This document shows, in pieces, positions 6,731 through 15,112 of a stretch of DNA of 40,200 nucleotides. The translations under genes and the position numbers were made by a program. Numbering within the stretch: the stretch's first letter is position 1; each line of letters opens with the position of its first letter. Location of the stretch: positions 1-40,200 of the forward strand of contig JAQBQU010000001.1 in NCBI GenBank assembly GCA_028286865.1. Direction: 5' to 3'. This DNA is from Candidatus Kaiserbacteria bacterium. Its GTDB lineage: Bacteria; Patescibacteriota; Minisyncoccia; Phycocordibacterales; UBA2100. Below the pieces are notes generated by a model. The model ran no database searches and was not told the origin of the DNA. It worked only from the letters and a program-made list of their open reading frames with translations.

Positions 6731-8005
6731 ATGTTCGAAACATTCCTTCGTAAGACCAAGCTCGTGATCCAAGACGAGACCTTGCGCAGTCGCATCCTCT
6801 TCGTCCTCGGTGCGCTCGTCGTCTTCCGCTTGCTCGCCGCGATCCCGACACCGGGAGTCAATATTGCAGCGCTCGAAAATTTCATCAACGGCAGCCAGTT
6901 CGTCGGTCTTTTGAACATCTTCTCCGGCGGCGGATTCTCCAACCTTTCTATCGTCATGCTCGGCGTGGGTCCGTACATCACCGCATCGATCATCATGCAG
7001 CTTTTCACTATTCTCATCCCGAGCCTCAAGGAGATGTATCAGGAAGAAGGGGATGCCGGCCGTGAGCGCTTCGCGCAGTACTCGCGCTACCTCTCGGTAC
7101 CGCTCGCATTCGTGCAGGCCTTCGCATTCTTGCTCCTCTTGCAGCAGAACGGCATCGTCCCGGGGCTTACCACGCTCGGACTCATCACCAACGTGACCGT
7201 CATTGCCGCCGGATCGCTCCTCTTGATGTGGATCGGAGAACTCATCTCTGAATTCGGTGTCGGCAACGGCATTTCGCTCATCATCTTCGCCGGTATCGTG
7301 GCACGCATTCCGACGGCGCTCTCTCAGACACTCTTCTCGTTCGATGCTTCCCAGGTTCCGGCGTATCTCGGGTTCATCGCCGCAGGTATCGTGATCATGG
7401 CGGGAGTCGTATTTATCACTGAAGCAGAGCGCCCGATCCCGGTCACCTACGCACGACGCGTACGCGGCAACAAGGTCATGGGCGGCATCTCGACGTACCT
7501 GCCGCTTCGCGTGAACCAGGCGGGCGTTATCCCGATCATCTTCGCGCTTTCGTTCCTCCTCTTCCCTCAGATGATCGCAACCTTCCTCTCGAAGCTTTCC
7601 GTCTCATGGGTCGCCTCGGGCGCATCATGGGTGGTCGCCGCACTCGCGAATCAGTGGATCTACGGCTCGATCTACTTCGTGCTCGTCGTCGTCTTTACCT
7701 ACTTCTACACCGCTATCACCTTCGAGCCACACCAGGTCGCGAAGAATCTCCAGAAGAACGGTGCTTTCATTCCGGGCGTACGACCGGGAGCCACCACTTC
7801 TGAATACCTCGGCAACATCATCACGCGCATCACGCTCGTCGGCGCTCTCTTCTTGGGACTTCTCGCAGTACTTCCGCTCATCCTCAAGGGAGTCACCGGT
7901 ATCACCGCGCTTTCGATCGGCGGTACGGGCCTCCTCATCGTCGTATCCGTCGTACTCGACCTCGTGAAGAAGATTGACGCGCAAACGTCCATCAGAGAGT
8001 ATTAG
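6731..8005 (+). CDS. secY: Protein translocase subunit SecY
   Basis: SecY forms the membrane channel of the Sec translocon that would export the many signal-peptide proteins later in the window. The 424 aa length and roughly ten hydrophobic segments fit. Diagnostic stretches are IPTPGVN near residue 40, IGELISEFGVGNGISLIIFAGIV in the middle, AERPIPVTYARRV followed by STYLPLRVNQAGVIPIIFA, and NLQKNGAFIPGVRPG near residue 345. It is the last spc-operon gene; the kinase gene starts 3 nt after its stop. Confidence 0.97.
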   Translation: MFETFLRKTKLVIQDETLRSRILFVLGALVVFRLLAAIPTPGVNIAALENFINGSQFVGLLNIFSGGGFSNLSIVMLGVGPYITASIIMQLFTILIPSLKEMYQEEGDAGRERFAQYSRYLSVPLAFVQAFAFLLLLQQNGIVPGLTTLGLITNVTVIAAGSLLLMWIGELISEFGVGNGISLIIFAGIVARIPTALSQTLFSFDASQVPAYLGFIAAGIVIMAGVVFITEAERPIPVTYARRVRGNKVMGGISTYLPLRVNQAGVIPIIFALSFLLFPQMIATFLSKLSVSWVASGASWVVAALANQWIYGSIYFVLVVVFTYFYTAITFEPHQVAKNLQKNGAFIPGVRPGATTSEYLGNIITRITLVGALFLGLLAVLPLILKGVTGITALSIGGTGLLIVVSVVLDLVKKIDAQTSIREY

Positions 8006-8008
8006 CGG

Positions 8009-8569
8009 ATGACGCGGGAGATCATCACTATTGCCGGCTCGCTCGGCTCCGGCAAATCATCGACCGCCAAGGCCGTAGCGCTTGCGCTCTCATATCGTCA
8101 CTTCTCATCGGGAGACCTCTTCCGACAGATCGCAGCTGAGCGCGGAGAGTCGATCGAGGCGATCAATCTTTCGGCCGAAGTGCAGAAAGATATCGACTAT
8201 CGCGTCGATGAACTTCTACAGGAGATGTACCACAATGATACGAAGCTCGTGATCGATTCGCGCATGGCGTGGCACTGGATGCCGGAATCATTCAAGGTGT
8301 TCCTCTCGCTCGATGCGGACACGGCTGCGCATCGCATTTTCGACCATGTGCAAAAGGAAGGGCGGGTGAGCGAGAATGCCACTTCGGTGGATGACGTGCG
8401 CGCAAGCATCGAACGAAGGTTCGCTTCGGAGCAGAAGCGCTATTTCTCTCTCTATGGCGTCAATGCGACGGATCCTGCCAACTTCGATCTCGTCATCAAC
8501 ACGAAGGAAAATGATTTGAAGACCGTCATTGCCATGGTACTTTCTGCGTATGACGCGAAGCGCCAATAA
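8009..8569 (+). CDS. cmk: Cytidylate kinase, archaeal-type
   Basis: Predicted CMP/dCMP kinase. The 186 aa match the short archaeal-style Cmk in layout: Walker A GSLGSGKSS at residues 10-18, then FSSGDLFRQIAAERG (family SAGD.FRE.A...G), VIDSRMAWHW (family V.ESRLAGW), and an RRFASEQKRYFSLYGVNATD segment followed by FDLVINT. It is 3 nt after secY and heads a run of three nucleoside-monophosphate kinase genes. In most bacteria adk alone occupies this slot between secY and map. Confidence 0.85.
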   Translation: MTREIITIAGSLGSGKSSTAKAVALALSYRHFSSGDLFRQIAAERGESIEAINLSAEVQKDIDYRVDELLQEMYHNDTKLVIDSRMAWHWMPESFKVFLSLDADTAAHRIFDHVQKEGRVSENATSVDDVRASIERRFASEQKRYFSLYGVNATDPANFDLVINTKENDLKTVIAMVLSAYDAKRQ

Positions 8570-8579
8570 CCAATAAAAT

Positions 8580-9161
8580 ATGAATAAAAAGATCGTCGTG
8601 ATCGCAGGGCCATCGGGGAGCGGAAAGAACACGCTCATCCGCAAGCTCAAAGAGCGATACCCGCGCATCGATACGCTGGTCACCGCAACCACCCGCATGG
8701 TCCGTCCCGGGGAAGAGGAGGGAAGAGATTATTTCTTTATGCCTATAGAACGTTTCGACGAGGAGACCGCCCGGGGAAATATCGCCGGAACCCGCTTCGT
8801 CCCGCTCTTCGGCGGCGTGCATTACGGTATATTCCTCCCGGATCTCAAGAAGAAGATCGATACCGCATCGGTGCTTTTCGCCCCGGTCGACCTCACGGGC
8901 GCGCGGTGGCTCAAGGAGAACTACGGAGCGCTTACCATATTCATCATGCCGGAATCATTCGAAGCGTATCGCTCCCGCGTGCATGCGCGCTCGCCCGAGA
9001 TGTCGGAGCGCGAGTTCAGTATGCGCATGAAGATCGCCGAAGACGAGTGCCGTACACACGCGCCGCAGTACGATTACCGCGTGGTGAACGCCGACGGCGC
9101 GCTCCAAGAGACCGTCGAGCAGGTCATAGAAATTTTGAAGAAAGAGGGCTATACTCTCTAA
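8580..9161 (+). CDS. gmk: Guanylate kinase with variant Walker A
   Basis: Predicted GMP kinase, 193 aa, close to the usual size. The GMP-binding pattern TATTRMVRPGEEEGRDYFF (family TTR..R.GE..G.DY.F) is intact near residue 40. The Walker A reads GPSGSGKN (residues 10-17) followed by Thr18, with Asn where Ser or Thr normally contacts Mg-ATP. The middle domain (VLFAPVDLTGARWLKENY) replaces the family VILDID..GA..VK with a similar pattern. It lies between the cmk and adk genes with 10-nt and 4-nt gaps. Confidence 0.85.
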   Translation: MNKKIVVIAGPSGSGKNTLIRKLKERYPRIDTLVTATTRMVRPGEEEGRDYFFMPIERFDEETARGNIAGTRFVPLFGGVHYGIFLPDLKKKIDTASVLFAPVDLTGARWLKENYGALTIFIMPESFEAYRSRVHARSPEMSEREFSMRMKIAEDECRTHAPQYDYRVVNADGALQETVEQVIEILKKEGYTL

Positions 9162-9165
9162 AAAT

Positions 9166-9756
9166 ATGGAACCGGTAACATTACTTTTCTTCGGATCCCA
9201 GGGCGCGGGCAAGGGAACACAGGTCAAAATGTTGATGGATTTCTTGGCTTCAAAGTCTGATGCTCCGATAGTAAAGATCGATATGGGCGCGGAACTTCGC
9301 GGACTGCGCGATACGGGCTCGTACGCCGGTAAGCTCACAGGGACGGTCATCGACGCGGGCCATCGCATGCCGGATTTCATGCCGACATATCTCCAGACAA
9401 AAAAACTTGTTGATAATCTGGTGACCGGCAAGGAGCACATCATCGCCGACGGGCTCGCGCGCGGAGAAGATCAGACGCGCGCCTTTGACGATGCAATGAC
9501 CTTTTTCGGCCGTACCAATTTCCAGATCATCTCACTTGAGCTTCCCGAGGCGACCGTCATCCAGCGAATGCTCGCGCGCGGCCGCAACGACGACACCGAA
9601 GAAGGTATCCGTAATCGCCTGGGTTGGTACAAGACCGATGTCTTGCCGCAGCTCGCGATGCTTGAGGGTCGCGGCCGACCGGTGCATCACATCGACGGAG
9701 AACCCGACGTCGAGACCATTCATAAAAATATTCTCACAGCATTGAAGCTTGCATGA
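9166..9756 (+). CDS. adk: Adenylate kinase (short, divergent)
   Basis: Predicted AMP kinase, 196 aa, with no zinc-finger LID insert. Walker A is GSQGAGKGTQ (residues 10-19; family GPPGAGKGTQ). The AMP-binding DGFPR motif is changed to DGLARGEDQ near residue 95, keeping an Arg one position later than usual and the Gln. RMLARGRNDDTEEGIRNRLGWY (family R...R.DD....I..RL..Y) carries the catalytic arginines. The stop overlaps the map start (ATGA at 9753), so the two are translationally coupled. The secY-adk-map neighbourhood supports the call. Confidence 0.85.
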   Translation: MEPVTLLFFGSQGAGKGTQVKMLMDFLASKSDAPIVKIDMGAELRGLRDTGSYAGKLTGTVIDAGHRMPDFMPTYLQTKKLVDNLVTGKEHIIADGLARGEDQTRAFDDAMTFFGRTNFQIISLELPEATVIQRMLARGRNDDTEEGIRNRLGWYKTDVLPQLAMLEGRGRPVHHIDGEPDVETIHKNILTALKLA

Positions 9757-10523
9757 TCGTAAAGACGGCAGAAGAACTCGCTATTTTGCGCGAAGGCGGA
9801 CGCAGGCTCGCACGCCATGTCCGCACGCTCTCTGAAATGGTGGCGCCCGGTATAACAGGGGACGAACTTGAAGCGAAGGCGCGTGCAATGGTGGAGGCCG
9901 ACGGCGATACCATGGCCTTTTATGATTACGGGTCCGGCAAGAAAGGCGAGAAATTTCCGGGCGGACTGTGCTTTTCGGTGAATGACATCATCGTGCATTC
10001 TCCGGCAGCAGGGAATGATACGCCGATCCAAGAAGGCGATGTCGTGTGCCTCGATTTTGGCATCCGCCACAAGGGTCTCGTCACCGACCATGCGGTGACC
10101 GTGATCGCGGGCAAAGCGCTCAATTCCGAGGATGAGCGGCTCGTGCGCGGAACCTTCGAAGCACTTCGTCTCGGTATCGCGCAGGCAAAAGTGGGCAATA
10201 CGACGGGGGATATCGGCTACGCGGTGGAGCGCTTCGCCAAGAAAGAAGGGTTCGGATACCCGAAGAATCTTTCGGGTCATGGTGTCGGCAAAGAGATACA
10301 CGAAGCACCCTATGTACCCAATTTCGGCGCGCCCGGATCCGGGGAGAAACTTCCCGAGGGTCTGGTCATCGCGATCGAGCCGATGTTCACCCTTGGCTCG
10401 GGAGAACTTTTCGTCGACAAAGATAATTTTTCATACCGGACCCGCGACGGCTCGCGCTCCGCGCATGCCGAACACACCGTAATAGTCACAAAGGACGGTC
10501 CTGAGATATTAACTGTCGAGTAA
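9753..10523 (+). CDS. map: Methionine aminopeptidase, type I
   Basis: Removes the initiator Met from nascent proteins using two metal ions. The 256 aa protein shows all five metal ligands in order: Asp101 (CLDFG), Asp112 (VTDHAVT), His176 (SGHGVG), Glu209 (IEPM) and Glu240 (AEHT). The substrate-side His82 (IVHSP) is also present. The start overlaps the adk stop. infA, often the next gene in this operon, is not found in the window. Confidence 0.96.
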   Translation: MIVKTAEELAILREGGRRLARHVRTLSEMVAPGITGDELEAKARAMVEADGDTMAFYDYGSGKKGEKFPGGLCFSVNDIIVHSPAAGNDTPIQEGDVVCLDFGIRHKGLVTDHAVTVIAGKALNSEDERLVRGTFEALRLGIAQAKVGNTTGDIGYAVERFAKKEGFGYPKNLSGHGVGKEIHEAPYVPNFGAPGSGEKLPEGLVIAIEPMFTLGSGELFVDKDNFSYRTRDGSRSAHAEHTVIVTKDGPEILTVE

Positions 10524-10600
10524 AGTGAGCGAAATGAAAAATATGCATTTTACATTTCCGAACGCACGAAGACAGAAAGCTTCGCTTACGAAGGAATAAT

Positions 10601-11134
10601 ATGAATGTCTGCGTCTTCTGCTCCGCAAGCCAGATCGCCGAAAAGTATACGAAGCCGGCAGAGGAGCTCGGAAAGATGCTCGGCGAAGCGGGGCACTCGC
10701 TCGTATGGGGAGGCTCCGACAAAGGGCTGATGAAACAGATCGCGACGAGTGTGGAGAATGCGGGCGGCAAACTCATCGGGGTCTCAGTCGAAATGTTCAG
10801 TCACGTGGCGCGTAAGAATGTGCACGAGATGATCATGACAAAGACGCTCGGGGAGCGTAAGGCGATCATGCTGGAGCGAGCTGATTCTATCGTTGTATTG
10901 GTGGGCGGTATCGGTACCCTCGATGAACTCACCGAAGTGCTCGAGCTCCGCAAGCACTCGATACATACGAAACCGATCGTGGTCCTCAACACTGACGGAT
11001 TCTATGACGGCATGAAAGCTCAGCTTGAACGCATGTCGAACGAGGGATTCCTCATGAGTGCGAATGTCCCGCGCCCGCTTGAAGAGCTCATCACGTTCGC
11101 AGATACACCGGCCGAGGTGATCAGCGCGATCTGA
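10601..11134 (+). CDS. LOG-family (SLOG-fold) protein, putative nucleotide phosphoribohydrolase
   Basis: 177 aa. It starts with the Rossmann strand VCVFCSAS, then VWGGSDKGLMKQIA (family YGGG..GLMG..A), GERKAIML (family RK..M) and VGGIGTLDELTEV (family PGGxGTxxE). Members cleave nucleoside monophosphates to the free base and ribose phosphate. The first residue of the PGG motif is Val instead of Pro. Unlike most genes here it has a Shine-Dalgarno sequence (AAGGA, 10591-10595) and a possible -10 (TACATT, 10551-10556) that gives a 38-nt leader. A second SLOG protein is at 18012. Confidence 0.8.
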   Translation: MNVCVFCSASQIAEKYTKPAEELGKMLGEAGHSLVWGGSDKGLMKQIATSVENAGGKLIGVSVEMFSHVARKNVHEMIMTKTLGERKAIMLERADSIVVLVGGIGTLDELTEVLELRKHSIHTKPIVVLNTDGFYDGMKAQLERMSNEGFLMSANVPRPLEELITFADTPAEVISAI

Positions 11135-11146
11135 ACCTGCTCCAAG

Positions 11147-11155
11147 TGATATAAT
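11147..11155 (+). promoter_or_regulatory. Extended -10 promoter, leaderless configuration
   Basis: TGaTATAAT is a perfect extended -10. The last T (11155) is 7 nt before the A of the ATG at 11162, placing the expected +1 on the start codon itself. No convincing -35 is seen, as is usual for extended -10 promoters. Confidence 0.7.
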
Positions 11156-11161
11156 TCGCTC

Positions 11162-13969
11162 ATGCCTCCATCGATGAGGGAGCGGCCGCGTGCCGCATCC
11201 GAAAGTAAATTCACCACTCCCGAAGAGGAGCTCGCATATCTGCGCGAACAGGTCGCCCAAAAAGAAAAAGCACTCGAGGTCCAATCGAGCGATTTTGAAC
11301 GCGAACGCATCGCAAAGCGGGAAGTGCGCGAATATGCCGAGGAGTCCCCAGCGACCGTCCTCCATGAGACGATCATCATGCCCGAGCACGAGACCGTCAG
11401 GCAGCTTTTGAAGCTTGAGCCGGAGACGCATGATGTGCAGCTCGACGGGCTCCTTAATATCGTCGCATCCCGCGGCATCCGCAACGCCCTTTCGGTGGCG
11501 GCGCGGATGAAGAATCCCCATCTCGAGGACGATTTTCACCGCGCACTCGTGCGCTATGTCTCCGAAGGGCTCCCGCGCAAAGGTATTCCCGCGCCGGAAA
11601 AGGTGATGCACTCGCTCGAACTCGTGCTCTTCGAGGTACAGCCGCAAGCGCAGGGAGAAGGGACCAAGGAAGAATCGCGCCAAGCAAAGCTCGAACAGAT
11701 ACTCTCATCTTCAGATCAATTGTACGCGGGGCTCTTGTCATTCGTGGGCCACAGCGAAGGCTTTTCTCTTGAGATAGCCGTTCCCGAAGGCTCGGAAGCG
11801 GCGGCACTCTACCTTGCGGTCCCGCACTCGAAAAAAGTGCTCGCAGAACACCTCATCTCCTCGATCTTCCCCAACGCCCGTATCTCTGAGAGCCGGGGAG
11901 ATTACAATATATTCAACTATCAGGGCGCTCATGCGGCCGCATATGCTTCGCTCGCGCATCATCCGGCGTATCCGCTCAAAACAGCAGAAATGTTCGAACT
12001 CGACCCGATGAATGTGCTCCTCTCTGCGTTCTCAAAGCTCGCCAAGCATGGCGAAGGCGCGGCGATCCAGATCACGGTCGGCAATGAAGGGGATCGGTAC
12101 AATCATCATTACAAAAAGATCCTCCGCGAGGTAGAAAAAGGGAAGCCCTTGCACGAAGCATTCAAAGTACCGGAGACGGAGCTGGGCGAAGCGCTCCACG
12201 GCATTGCAAAAAGTCTTTTTTCTTCCAAGGTCCAGAAAGAATACGACAAGGAGCATGACATGAAGCGGCAGGGCGACCAGGTGGCGACCGAAGCGATCGG
12301 GCGCAAGATAAAGACGCGTATCGCCCCCGTTTCGATCCGGCTCATTGCATCCGGGCCTTCGGGAGCGCGTGCCGAAGAGATATTGAACAATCTCATTGCA
12401 CCTTTCTCGCAGTTCGATGACCCGAAGGGTAATGCCTTGGTCTTCAAGCGTGTCTCGAGCTGGAGTATCGCGGGCTTCTTGCGCGATTACACATACCGCT
12501 CATTTGAATCCTCGATCGCCATGCCGCTCTCCCTTGGCGAGATCACCGCGATGTATCACTTTACCGCCGAGCGCGTGACCACCTCGCGCGAACTGAAGCG
12601 GAATTTCTCGAAGCAATCTCCCGCGCCGGTCGGTATCGGGGGCGAGGGGATCGTGATCGGCATCAACCACTTTGGAGGAGACGAGACGCCGGTGCATTTC
12701 GCCCCCGCGGACCGCTTGCGCCATACGTACGTGATAGGACAGACTGGTACCGGTAAGACCGGGCTCATCAAGAATATGATCCTGCAGGATATTCAAAATG
12801 GCGAAGGTGTGTGCTTCATCGATCCGCACGGCAACGATATCGAGGACATCCTCGCAGCGATACCCCCTGAACGGGCCAAAGACGTGATCTATTTCGATCC
12901 CGCATATACCAAGCGCCCGATGGGCCTCAATATGCTCGAATACGATCAGTCGCGCCCCGAAATGAAGACGTTCGTCATCGATGAGGTGTACGGCATCTTC
13001 CGCAAGCTTTATTCCGACGTGCCCGAAGCATTCGGTCCGATGTTCGAACAGTATTACCGCAACGCGGTGCAGCTCGTGATAGAAGACCCGGAATCGGGAT
13101 GCACCTTCGTAGAGGTCCCGCGCGTATTCGCGGACGCCGCATTCCGCAAGCTCAAACTTTCGAAATGCAAAAATCCGATAGTCGTACAATTTTGGAAGAA
13201 GATCGCCGAAGCGGCGGGAGGGGATGCGGCGCTCGAGAACATCGTGCCGTATATTTCGAGCAAGTTCGATGTGTTCCTCTCTAATGACATTATGCGTCCG
13301 ATCGTTTCCCAAGAGAGATCGGCTTTCAATTTCCGCGAGATCATGGACGGAAAGAAGATATTTCTCGCCAATCTCTCCAAGGGCCGCTTGGGCGACCGCA
13401 ACACATCACTGCTCGGTCTTGTCCTTGTGTCCAAGTTCCTCCAGGCGGCATTCTCACGTGCCGACACCCGCGAAGTGCTCCCGACCTTCTATATGTATAT
13501 CGACGAATTCCAGAACTTCGCGACACCTTCGATCTCGACCATTCTCTCGGAAGCGCGTAAGTACAAGCTGAGCCTCACGGTCGCGCATCAATATATCGCT
13601 CAGCTCGAAGACGACATCCGCGACTCGGTCATCGGCAACGTCGGCACCAAGATATCGATGCGCATCGGTACCACCGACGCGGAATTCCTGGAAAAGCAGT
13701 TCGCGCCCACATTCAATGCGCAGGATCTCGAAAATCTTCCGAATCGCACCGGTGTCGCGGCACTTTTGGTCAATGGTGTACCGGCGAAGCCGTTCACGAT
13801 CGAGACGGTGAACCTTCCGAAGATCGACTACACCCGACTCGATGAAATGAAGAAGCTCTCATATGAGAAGTACGGCCGCGATAGGGCGGAAGTCGAGGCT
13901 GATGTGGACCGCAAATTCGCCCCCGTCCCGCGTCCCGTCATCGACCTGAGTGCCGCAACAGGTCTCTAG
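11162..13969 (+). CDS. TraG/VirD4-like (HerA-superfamily) DNA-translocating ATPase
   Basis: 935 aa. Residues 1-60 are charged and probably coiled. The N-terminal half is a poorly conserved alpha/beta region. Walker A GQTGTGKTG lies near residue 526, followed by the family pattern GEGVCFIDPHGN, and Walker B YMYIDEFQNF lies near residue 778. The sensor-like stretch LTVAHQYIAQLEDDIRDSVIGN follows, as in conjugative coupling proteins. No membrane anchor was evident at the N-terminus. Such proteins are widespread in CPR genomes, usually without a full type IV secretion system; none is seen here. The role in DNA uptake, transfer or secretion is inference. Confidence 0.85.
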   Translation: MPPSMRERPRAASESKFTTPEEELAYLREQVAQKEKALEVQSSDFERERIAKREVREYAEESPATVLHETIIMPEHETVRQLLKLEPETHDVQLDGLLNIVASRGIRNALSVAARMKNPHLEDDFHRALVRYVSEGLPRKGIPAPEKVMHSLELVLFEVQPQAQGEGTKEESRQAKLEQILSSSDQLYAGLLSFVGHSEGFSLEIAVPEGSEAAALYLAVPHSKKVLAEHLISSIFPNARISESRGDYNIFNYQGAHAAAYASLAHHPAYPLKTAEMFELDPMNVLLSAFSKLAKHGEGAAIQITVGNEGDRYNHHYKKILREVEKGKPLHEAFKVPETELGEALHGIAKSLFSSKVQKEYDKEHDMKRQGDQVATEAIGRKIKTRIAPVSIRLIASGPSGARAEEILNNLIAPFSQFDDPKGNALVFKRVSSWSIAGFLRDYTYRSFESSIAMPLSLGEITAMYHFTAERVTTSRELKRNFSKQSPAPVGIGGEGIVIGINHFGGDETPVHFAPADRLRHTYVIGQTGTGKTGLIKNMILQDIQNGEGVCFIDPHGNDIEDILAAIPPERAKDVIYFDPAYTKRPMGLNMLEYDQSRPEMKTFVIDEVYGIFRKLYSDVPEAFGPMFEQYYRNAVQLVIEDPESGCTFVEVPRVFADAAFRKLKLSKCKNPIVVQFWKKIAEAAGGDAALENIVPYISSKFDVFLSNDIMRPIVSQERSAFNFREIMDGKKIFLANLSKGRLGDRNTSLLGLVLVSKFLQAAFSRADTREVLPTFYMYIDEFQNFATPSISTILSEARKYKLSLTVAHQYIAQLEDDIRDSVIGNVGTKISMRIGTTDAEFLEKQFAPTFNAQDLENLPNRTGVAALLVNGVPAKPFTIETVNLPKIDYTRLDEMKKLSYEKYGRDRAEVEADVDRKFAPVPRPVIDLSAATGL

Positions 13970-14023
13970 GATACTTTTTGGCTGGATGCTACGATTTCTT
14001 CATTAATCCTTAGGGGTCATATT

Positions 14024-15091
14024 ATGAACCAAAAAGGTTTTTCCGTACTTCCATTACTTAGTATTCTCGCGCTGATTGCAGTTCTCGGGGGCGGATTTTG
14101 GATGGTCAAACAGAATATCGCACAGACGGGCCCTGCGATCGATGAATTGCCAACACTTCAGACAAATACTTCCACTCAAACATCAGTTCAGGTATCTGCA
14201 GAAACTGCTTCACAAGCCGTGCAGACATTCTCTTCTACACCGTCTTCGGGCAACGCCCCACTCAGAGTCACATTCAATGGATTTTCGTTCTCTACATTAA
14301 TAGGTGCATACGTCGACTTCGGCGACGGGTCAAAGGCTTTCTGCAGTGAGGGTGATTGTCCGATCGAGCCGCTTCAATATACCTACACTTCGCCGGGCAC
14401 GTATACTGCGACACTTTCAAAAATGACGAACGGCAATCTACATAAGATTGCTTCTGCAACGATCACGGTAACCGGTGCAACTACTTCATCAATCTCTGTC
14501 TCGGGCATGACCATATATACCGACGCTGATTTCGGTTTCTCATTCTGGTATCCGAGCGGATGGAAGCTTACGAGCAATAAGTATGATACCTATTCAGACG
14601 GAGAGGGAAGAACCACAGGGAAAATAGTAGTTTCGTCGGGAGATTCGCAGGATAATGGAGTAACGATCGTCACCTATGTTTCAAGTTCAACTCAATACAC
14701 CAGTCGTGGCGCGTGCGGGACCTGTGCCCCCATCACATACTATTTCGACGCCCCGAATCATATATGGATGAGGCAAATGCCCGATGGAGTGGGAGGTGAT
14801 CCGGAAGGTGTCCAAGATCGTACGAAAACTACTGCACCAGCACCCGCGGATACATCCGTAAATACGATGGGCGGACTCCATATTTTTGGAGGTAATTATT
14901 CAGAGATCGTACCGCTTACGGCGAGAAATTTTCTTCTTATAACTGAGAACAGCTACAGAAACAGCTATTTTAGCGAGGTTCCACTCATCAATACCATCGT
15001 TGCTACCGATCCTGCGGTCGCGACGCCCGTGAGTGCCGCGAAGCAGCAGGCGACCATTCAGGCTGAGAAGGACGCATACGCAAATCAGTAA
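14024..15091 (+). CDS. PKD-domain protein with N-terminal membrane anchor
   Basis: 355 aa. MNQKGFSVLPLLSILALIAVL forms one N-terminal membrane segment that resembles a type IV pilin leader (K-G-F) but lacks the usual Glu at position 5. A Thr/Ser-rich linker leads to a PKD-like domain around residues 70-150 (AYVDFGDGS... YTYTSPGTYTATL). The rest (FGFSFWYPSGWKL..., Cys-Gly-Thr-Cys near residue 235) resembles no family I recognise. It is one of two genes here with both a predicted leader and a Shine-Dalgarno: extended -10 TGcTACGAT at 13987-13995, expected +1 near 14002, and AGGGG at 14012-14016. Confidence 0.7.
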   Translation: MNQKGFSVLPLLSILALIAVLGGGFWMVKQNIAQTGPAIDELPTLQTNTSTQTSVQVSAETASQAVQTFSSTPSSGNAPLRVTFNGFSFSTLIGAYVDFGDGSKAFCSEGDCPIEPLQYTYTSPGTYTATLSKMTNGNLHKIASATITVTGATTSSISVSGMTIYTDADFGFSFWYPSGWKLTSNKYDTYSDGEGRTTGKIVVSSGDSQDNGVTIVTYVSSSTQYTSRGACGTCAPITYYFDAPNHIWMRQMPDGVGGDPEGVQDRTKTTAPAPADTSVNTMGGLHIFGGNYSEIVPLTARNFLLITENSYRNSYFSEVPLINTIVATDPAVATPVSAAKQQATIQAEKDAYANQ

Positions 15092-15096
15092 TTTCG

Positions 15097-15105
15097 TGGT
15101 AAAGT
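15097..15105 (+). promoter_or_regulatory. Extended -10 promoter for ndk, near-leaderless
   Basis: TGgTAAAGT ends 8 nt before the ndk ATG at 15113, so the +1 falls on or one base before the start codon. Confidence 0.6.
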
Positions 15106-15112
15106 ATCGGCC

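Noticed and set aside
10524-10600. Regulatory hairpin before the LOG gene (cgaag/cttcg, 10567-10584)
   Set aside because: Five-base stems with alternative partners near the Shine-Dalgarno are likely by chance in 77 nt, and no further support was found.
10784-11683. 299-codon minus-strand open frame across the LOG and TraG-like genes
   Set aside because: It is antisense to two well-supported genes, has no recognisable motif, and high G+C with biased third positions makes such frames common.
12500-13312. 270-codon minus-strand open frame
   Set aside because: It lies opposite the conserved Walker A and B region of the TraG/VirD4-like ATPase and its translation resembles no family.
11162-13969. 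Evidence for a full type IV secretion or conjugation locus
   Set aside because: Only the coupling-type ATPase is present; no VirB4, VirB6, relaxase or pilin genes were recognised nearby.
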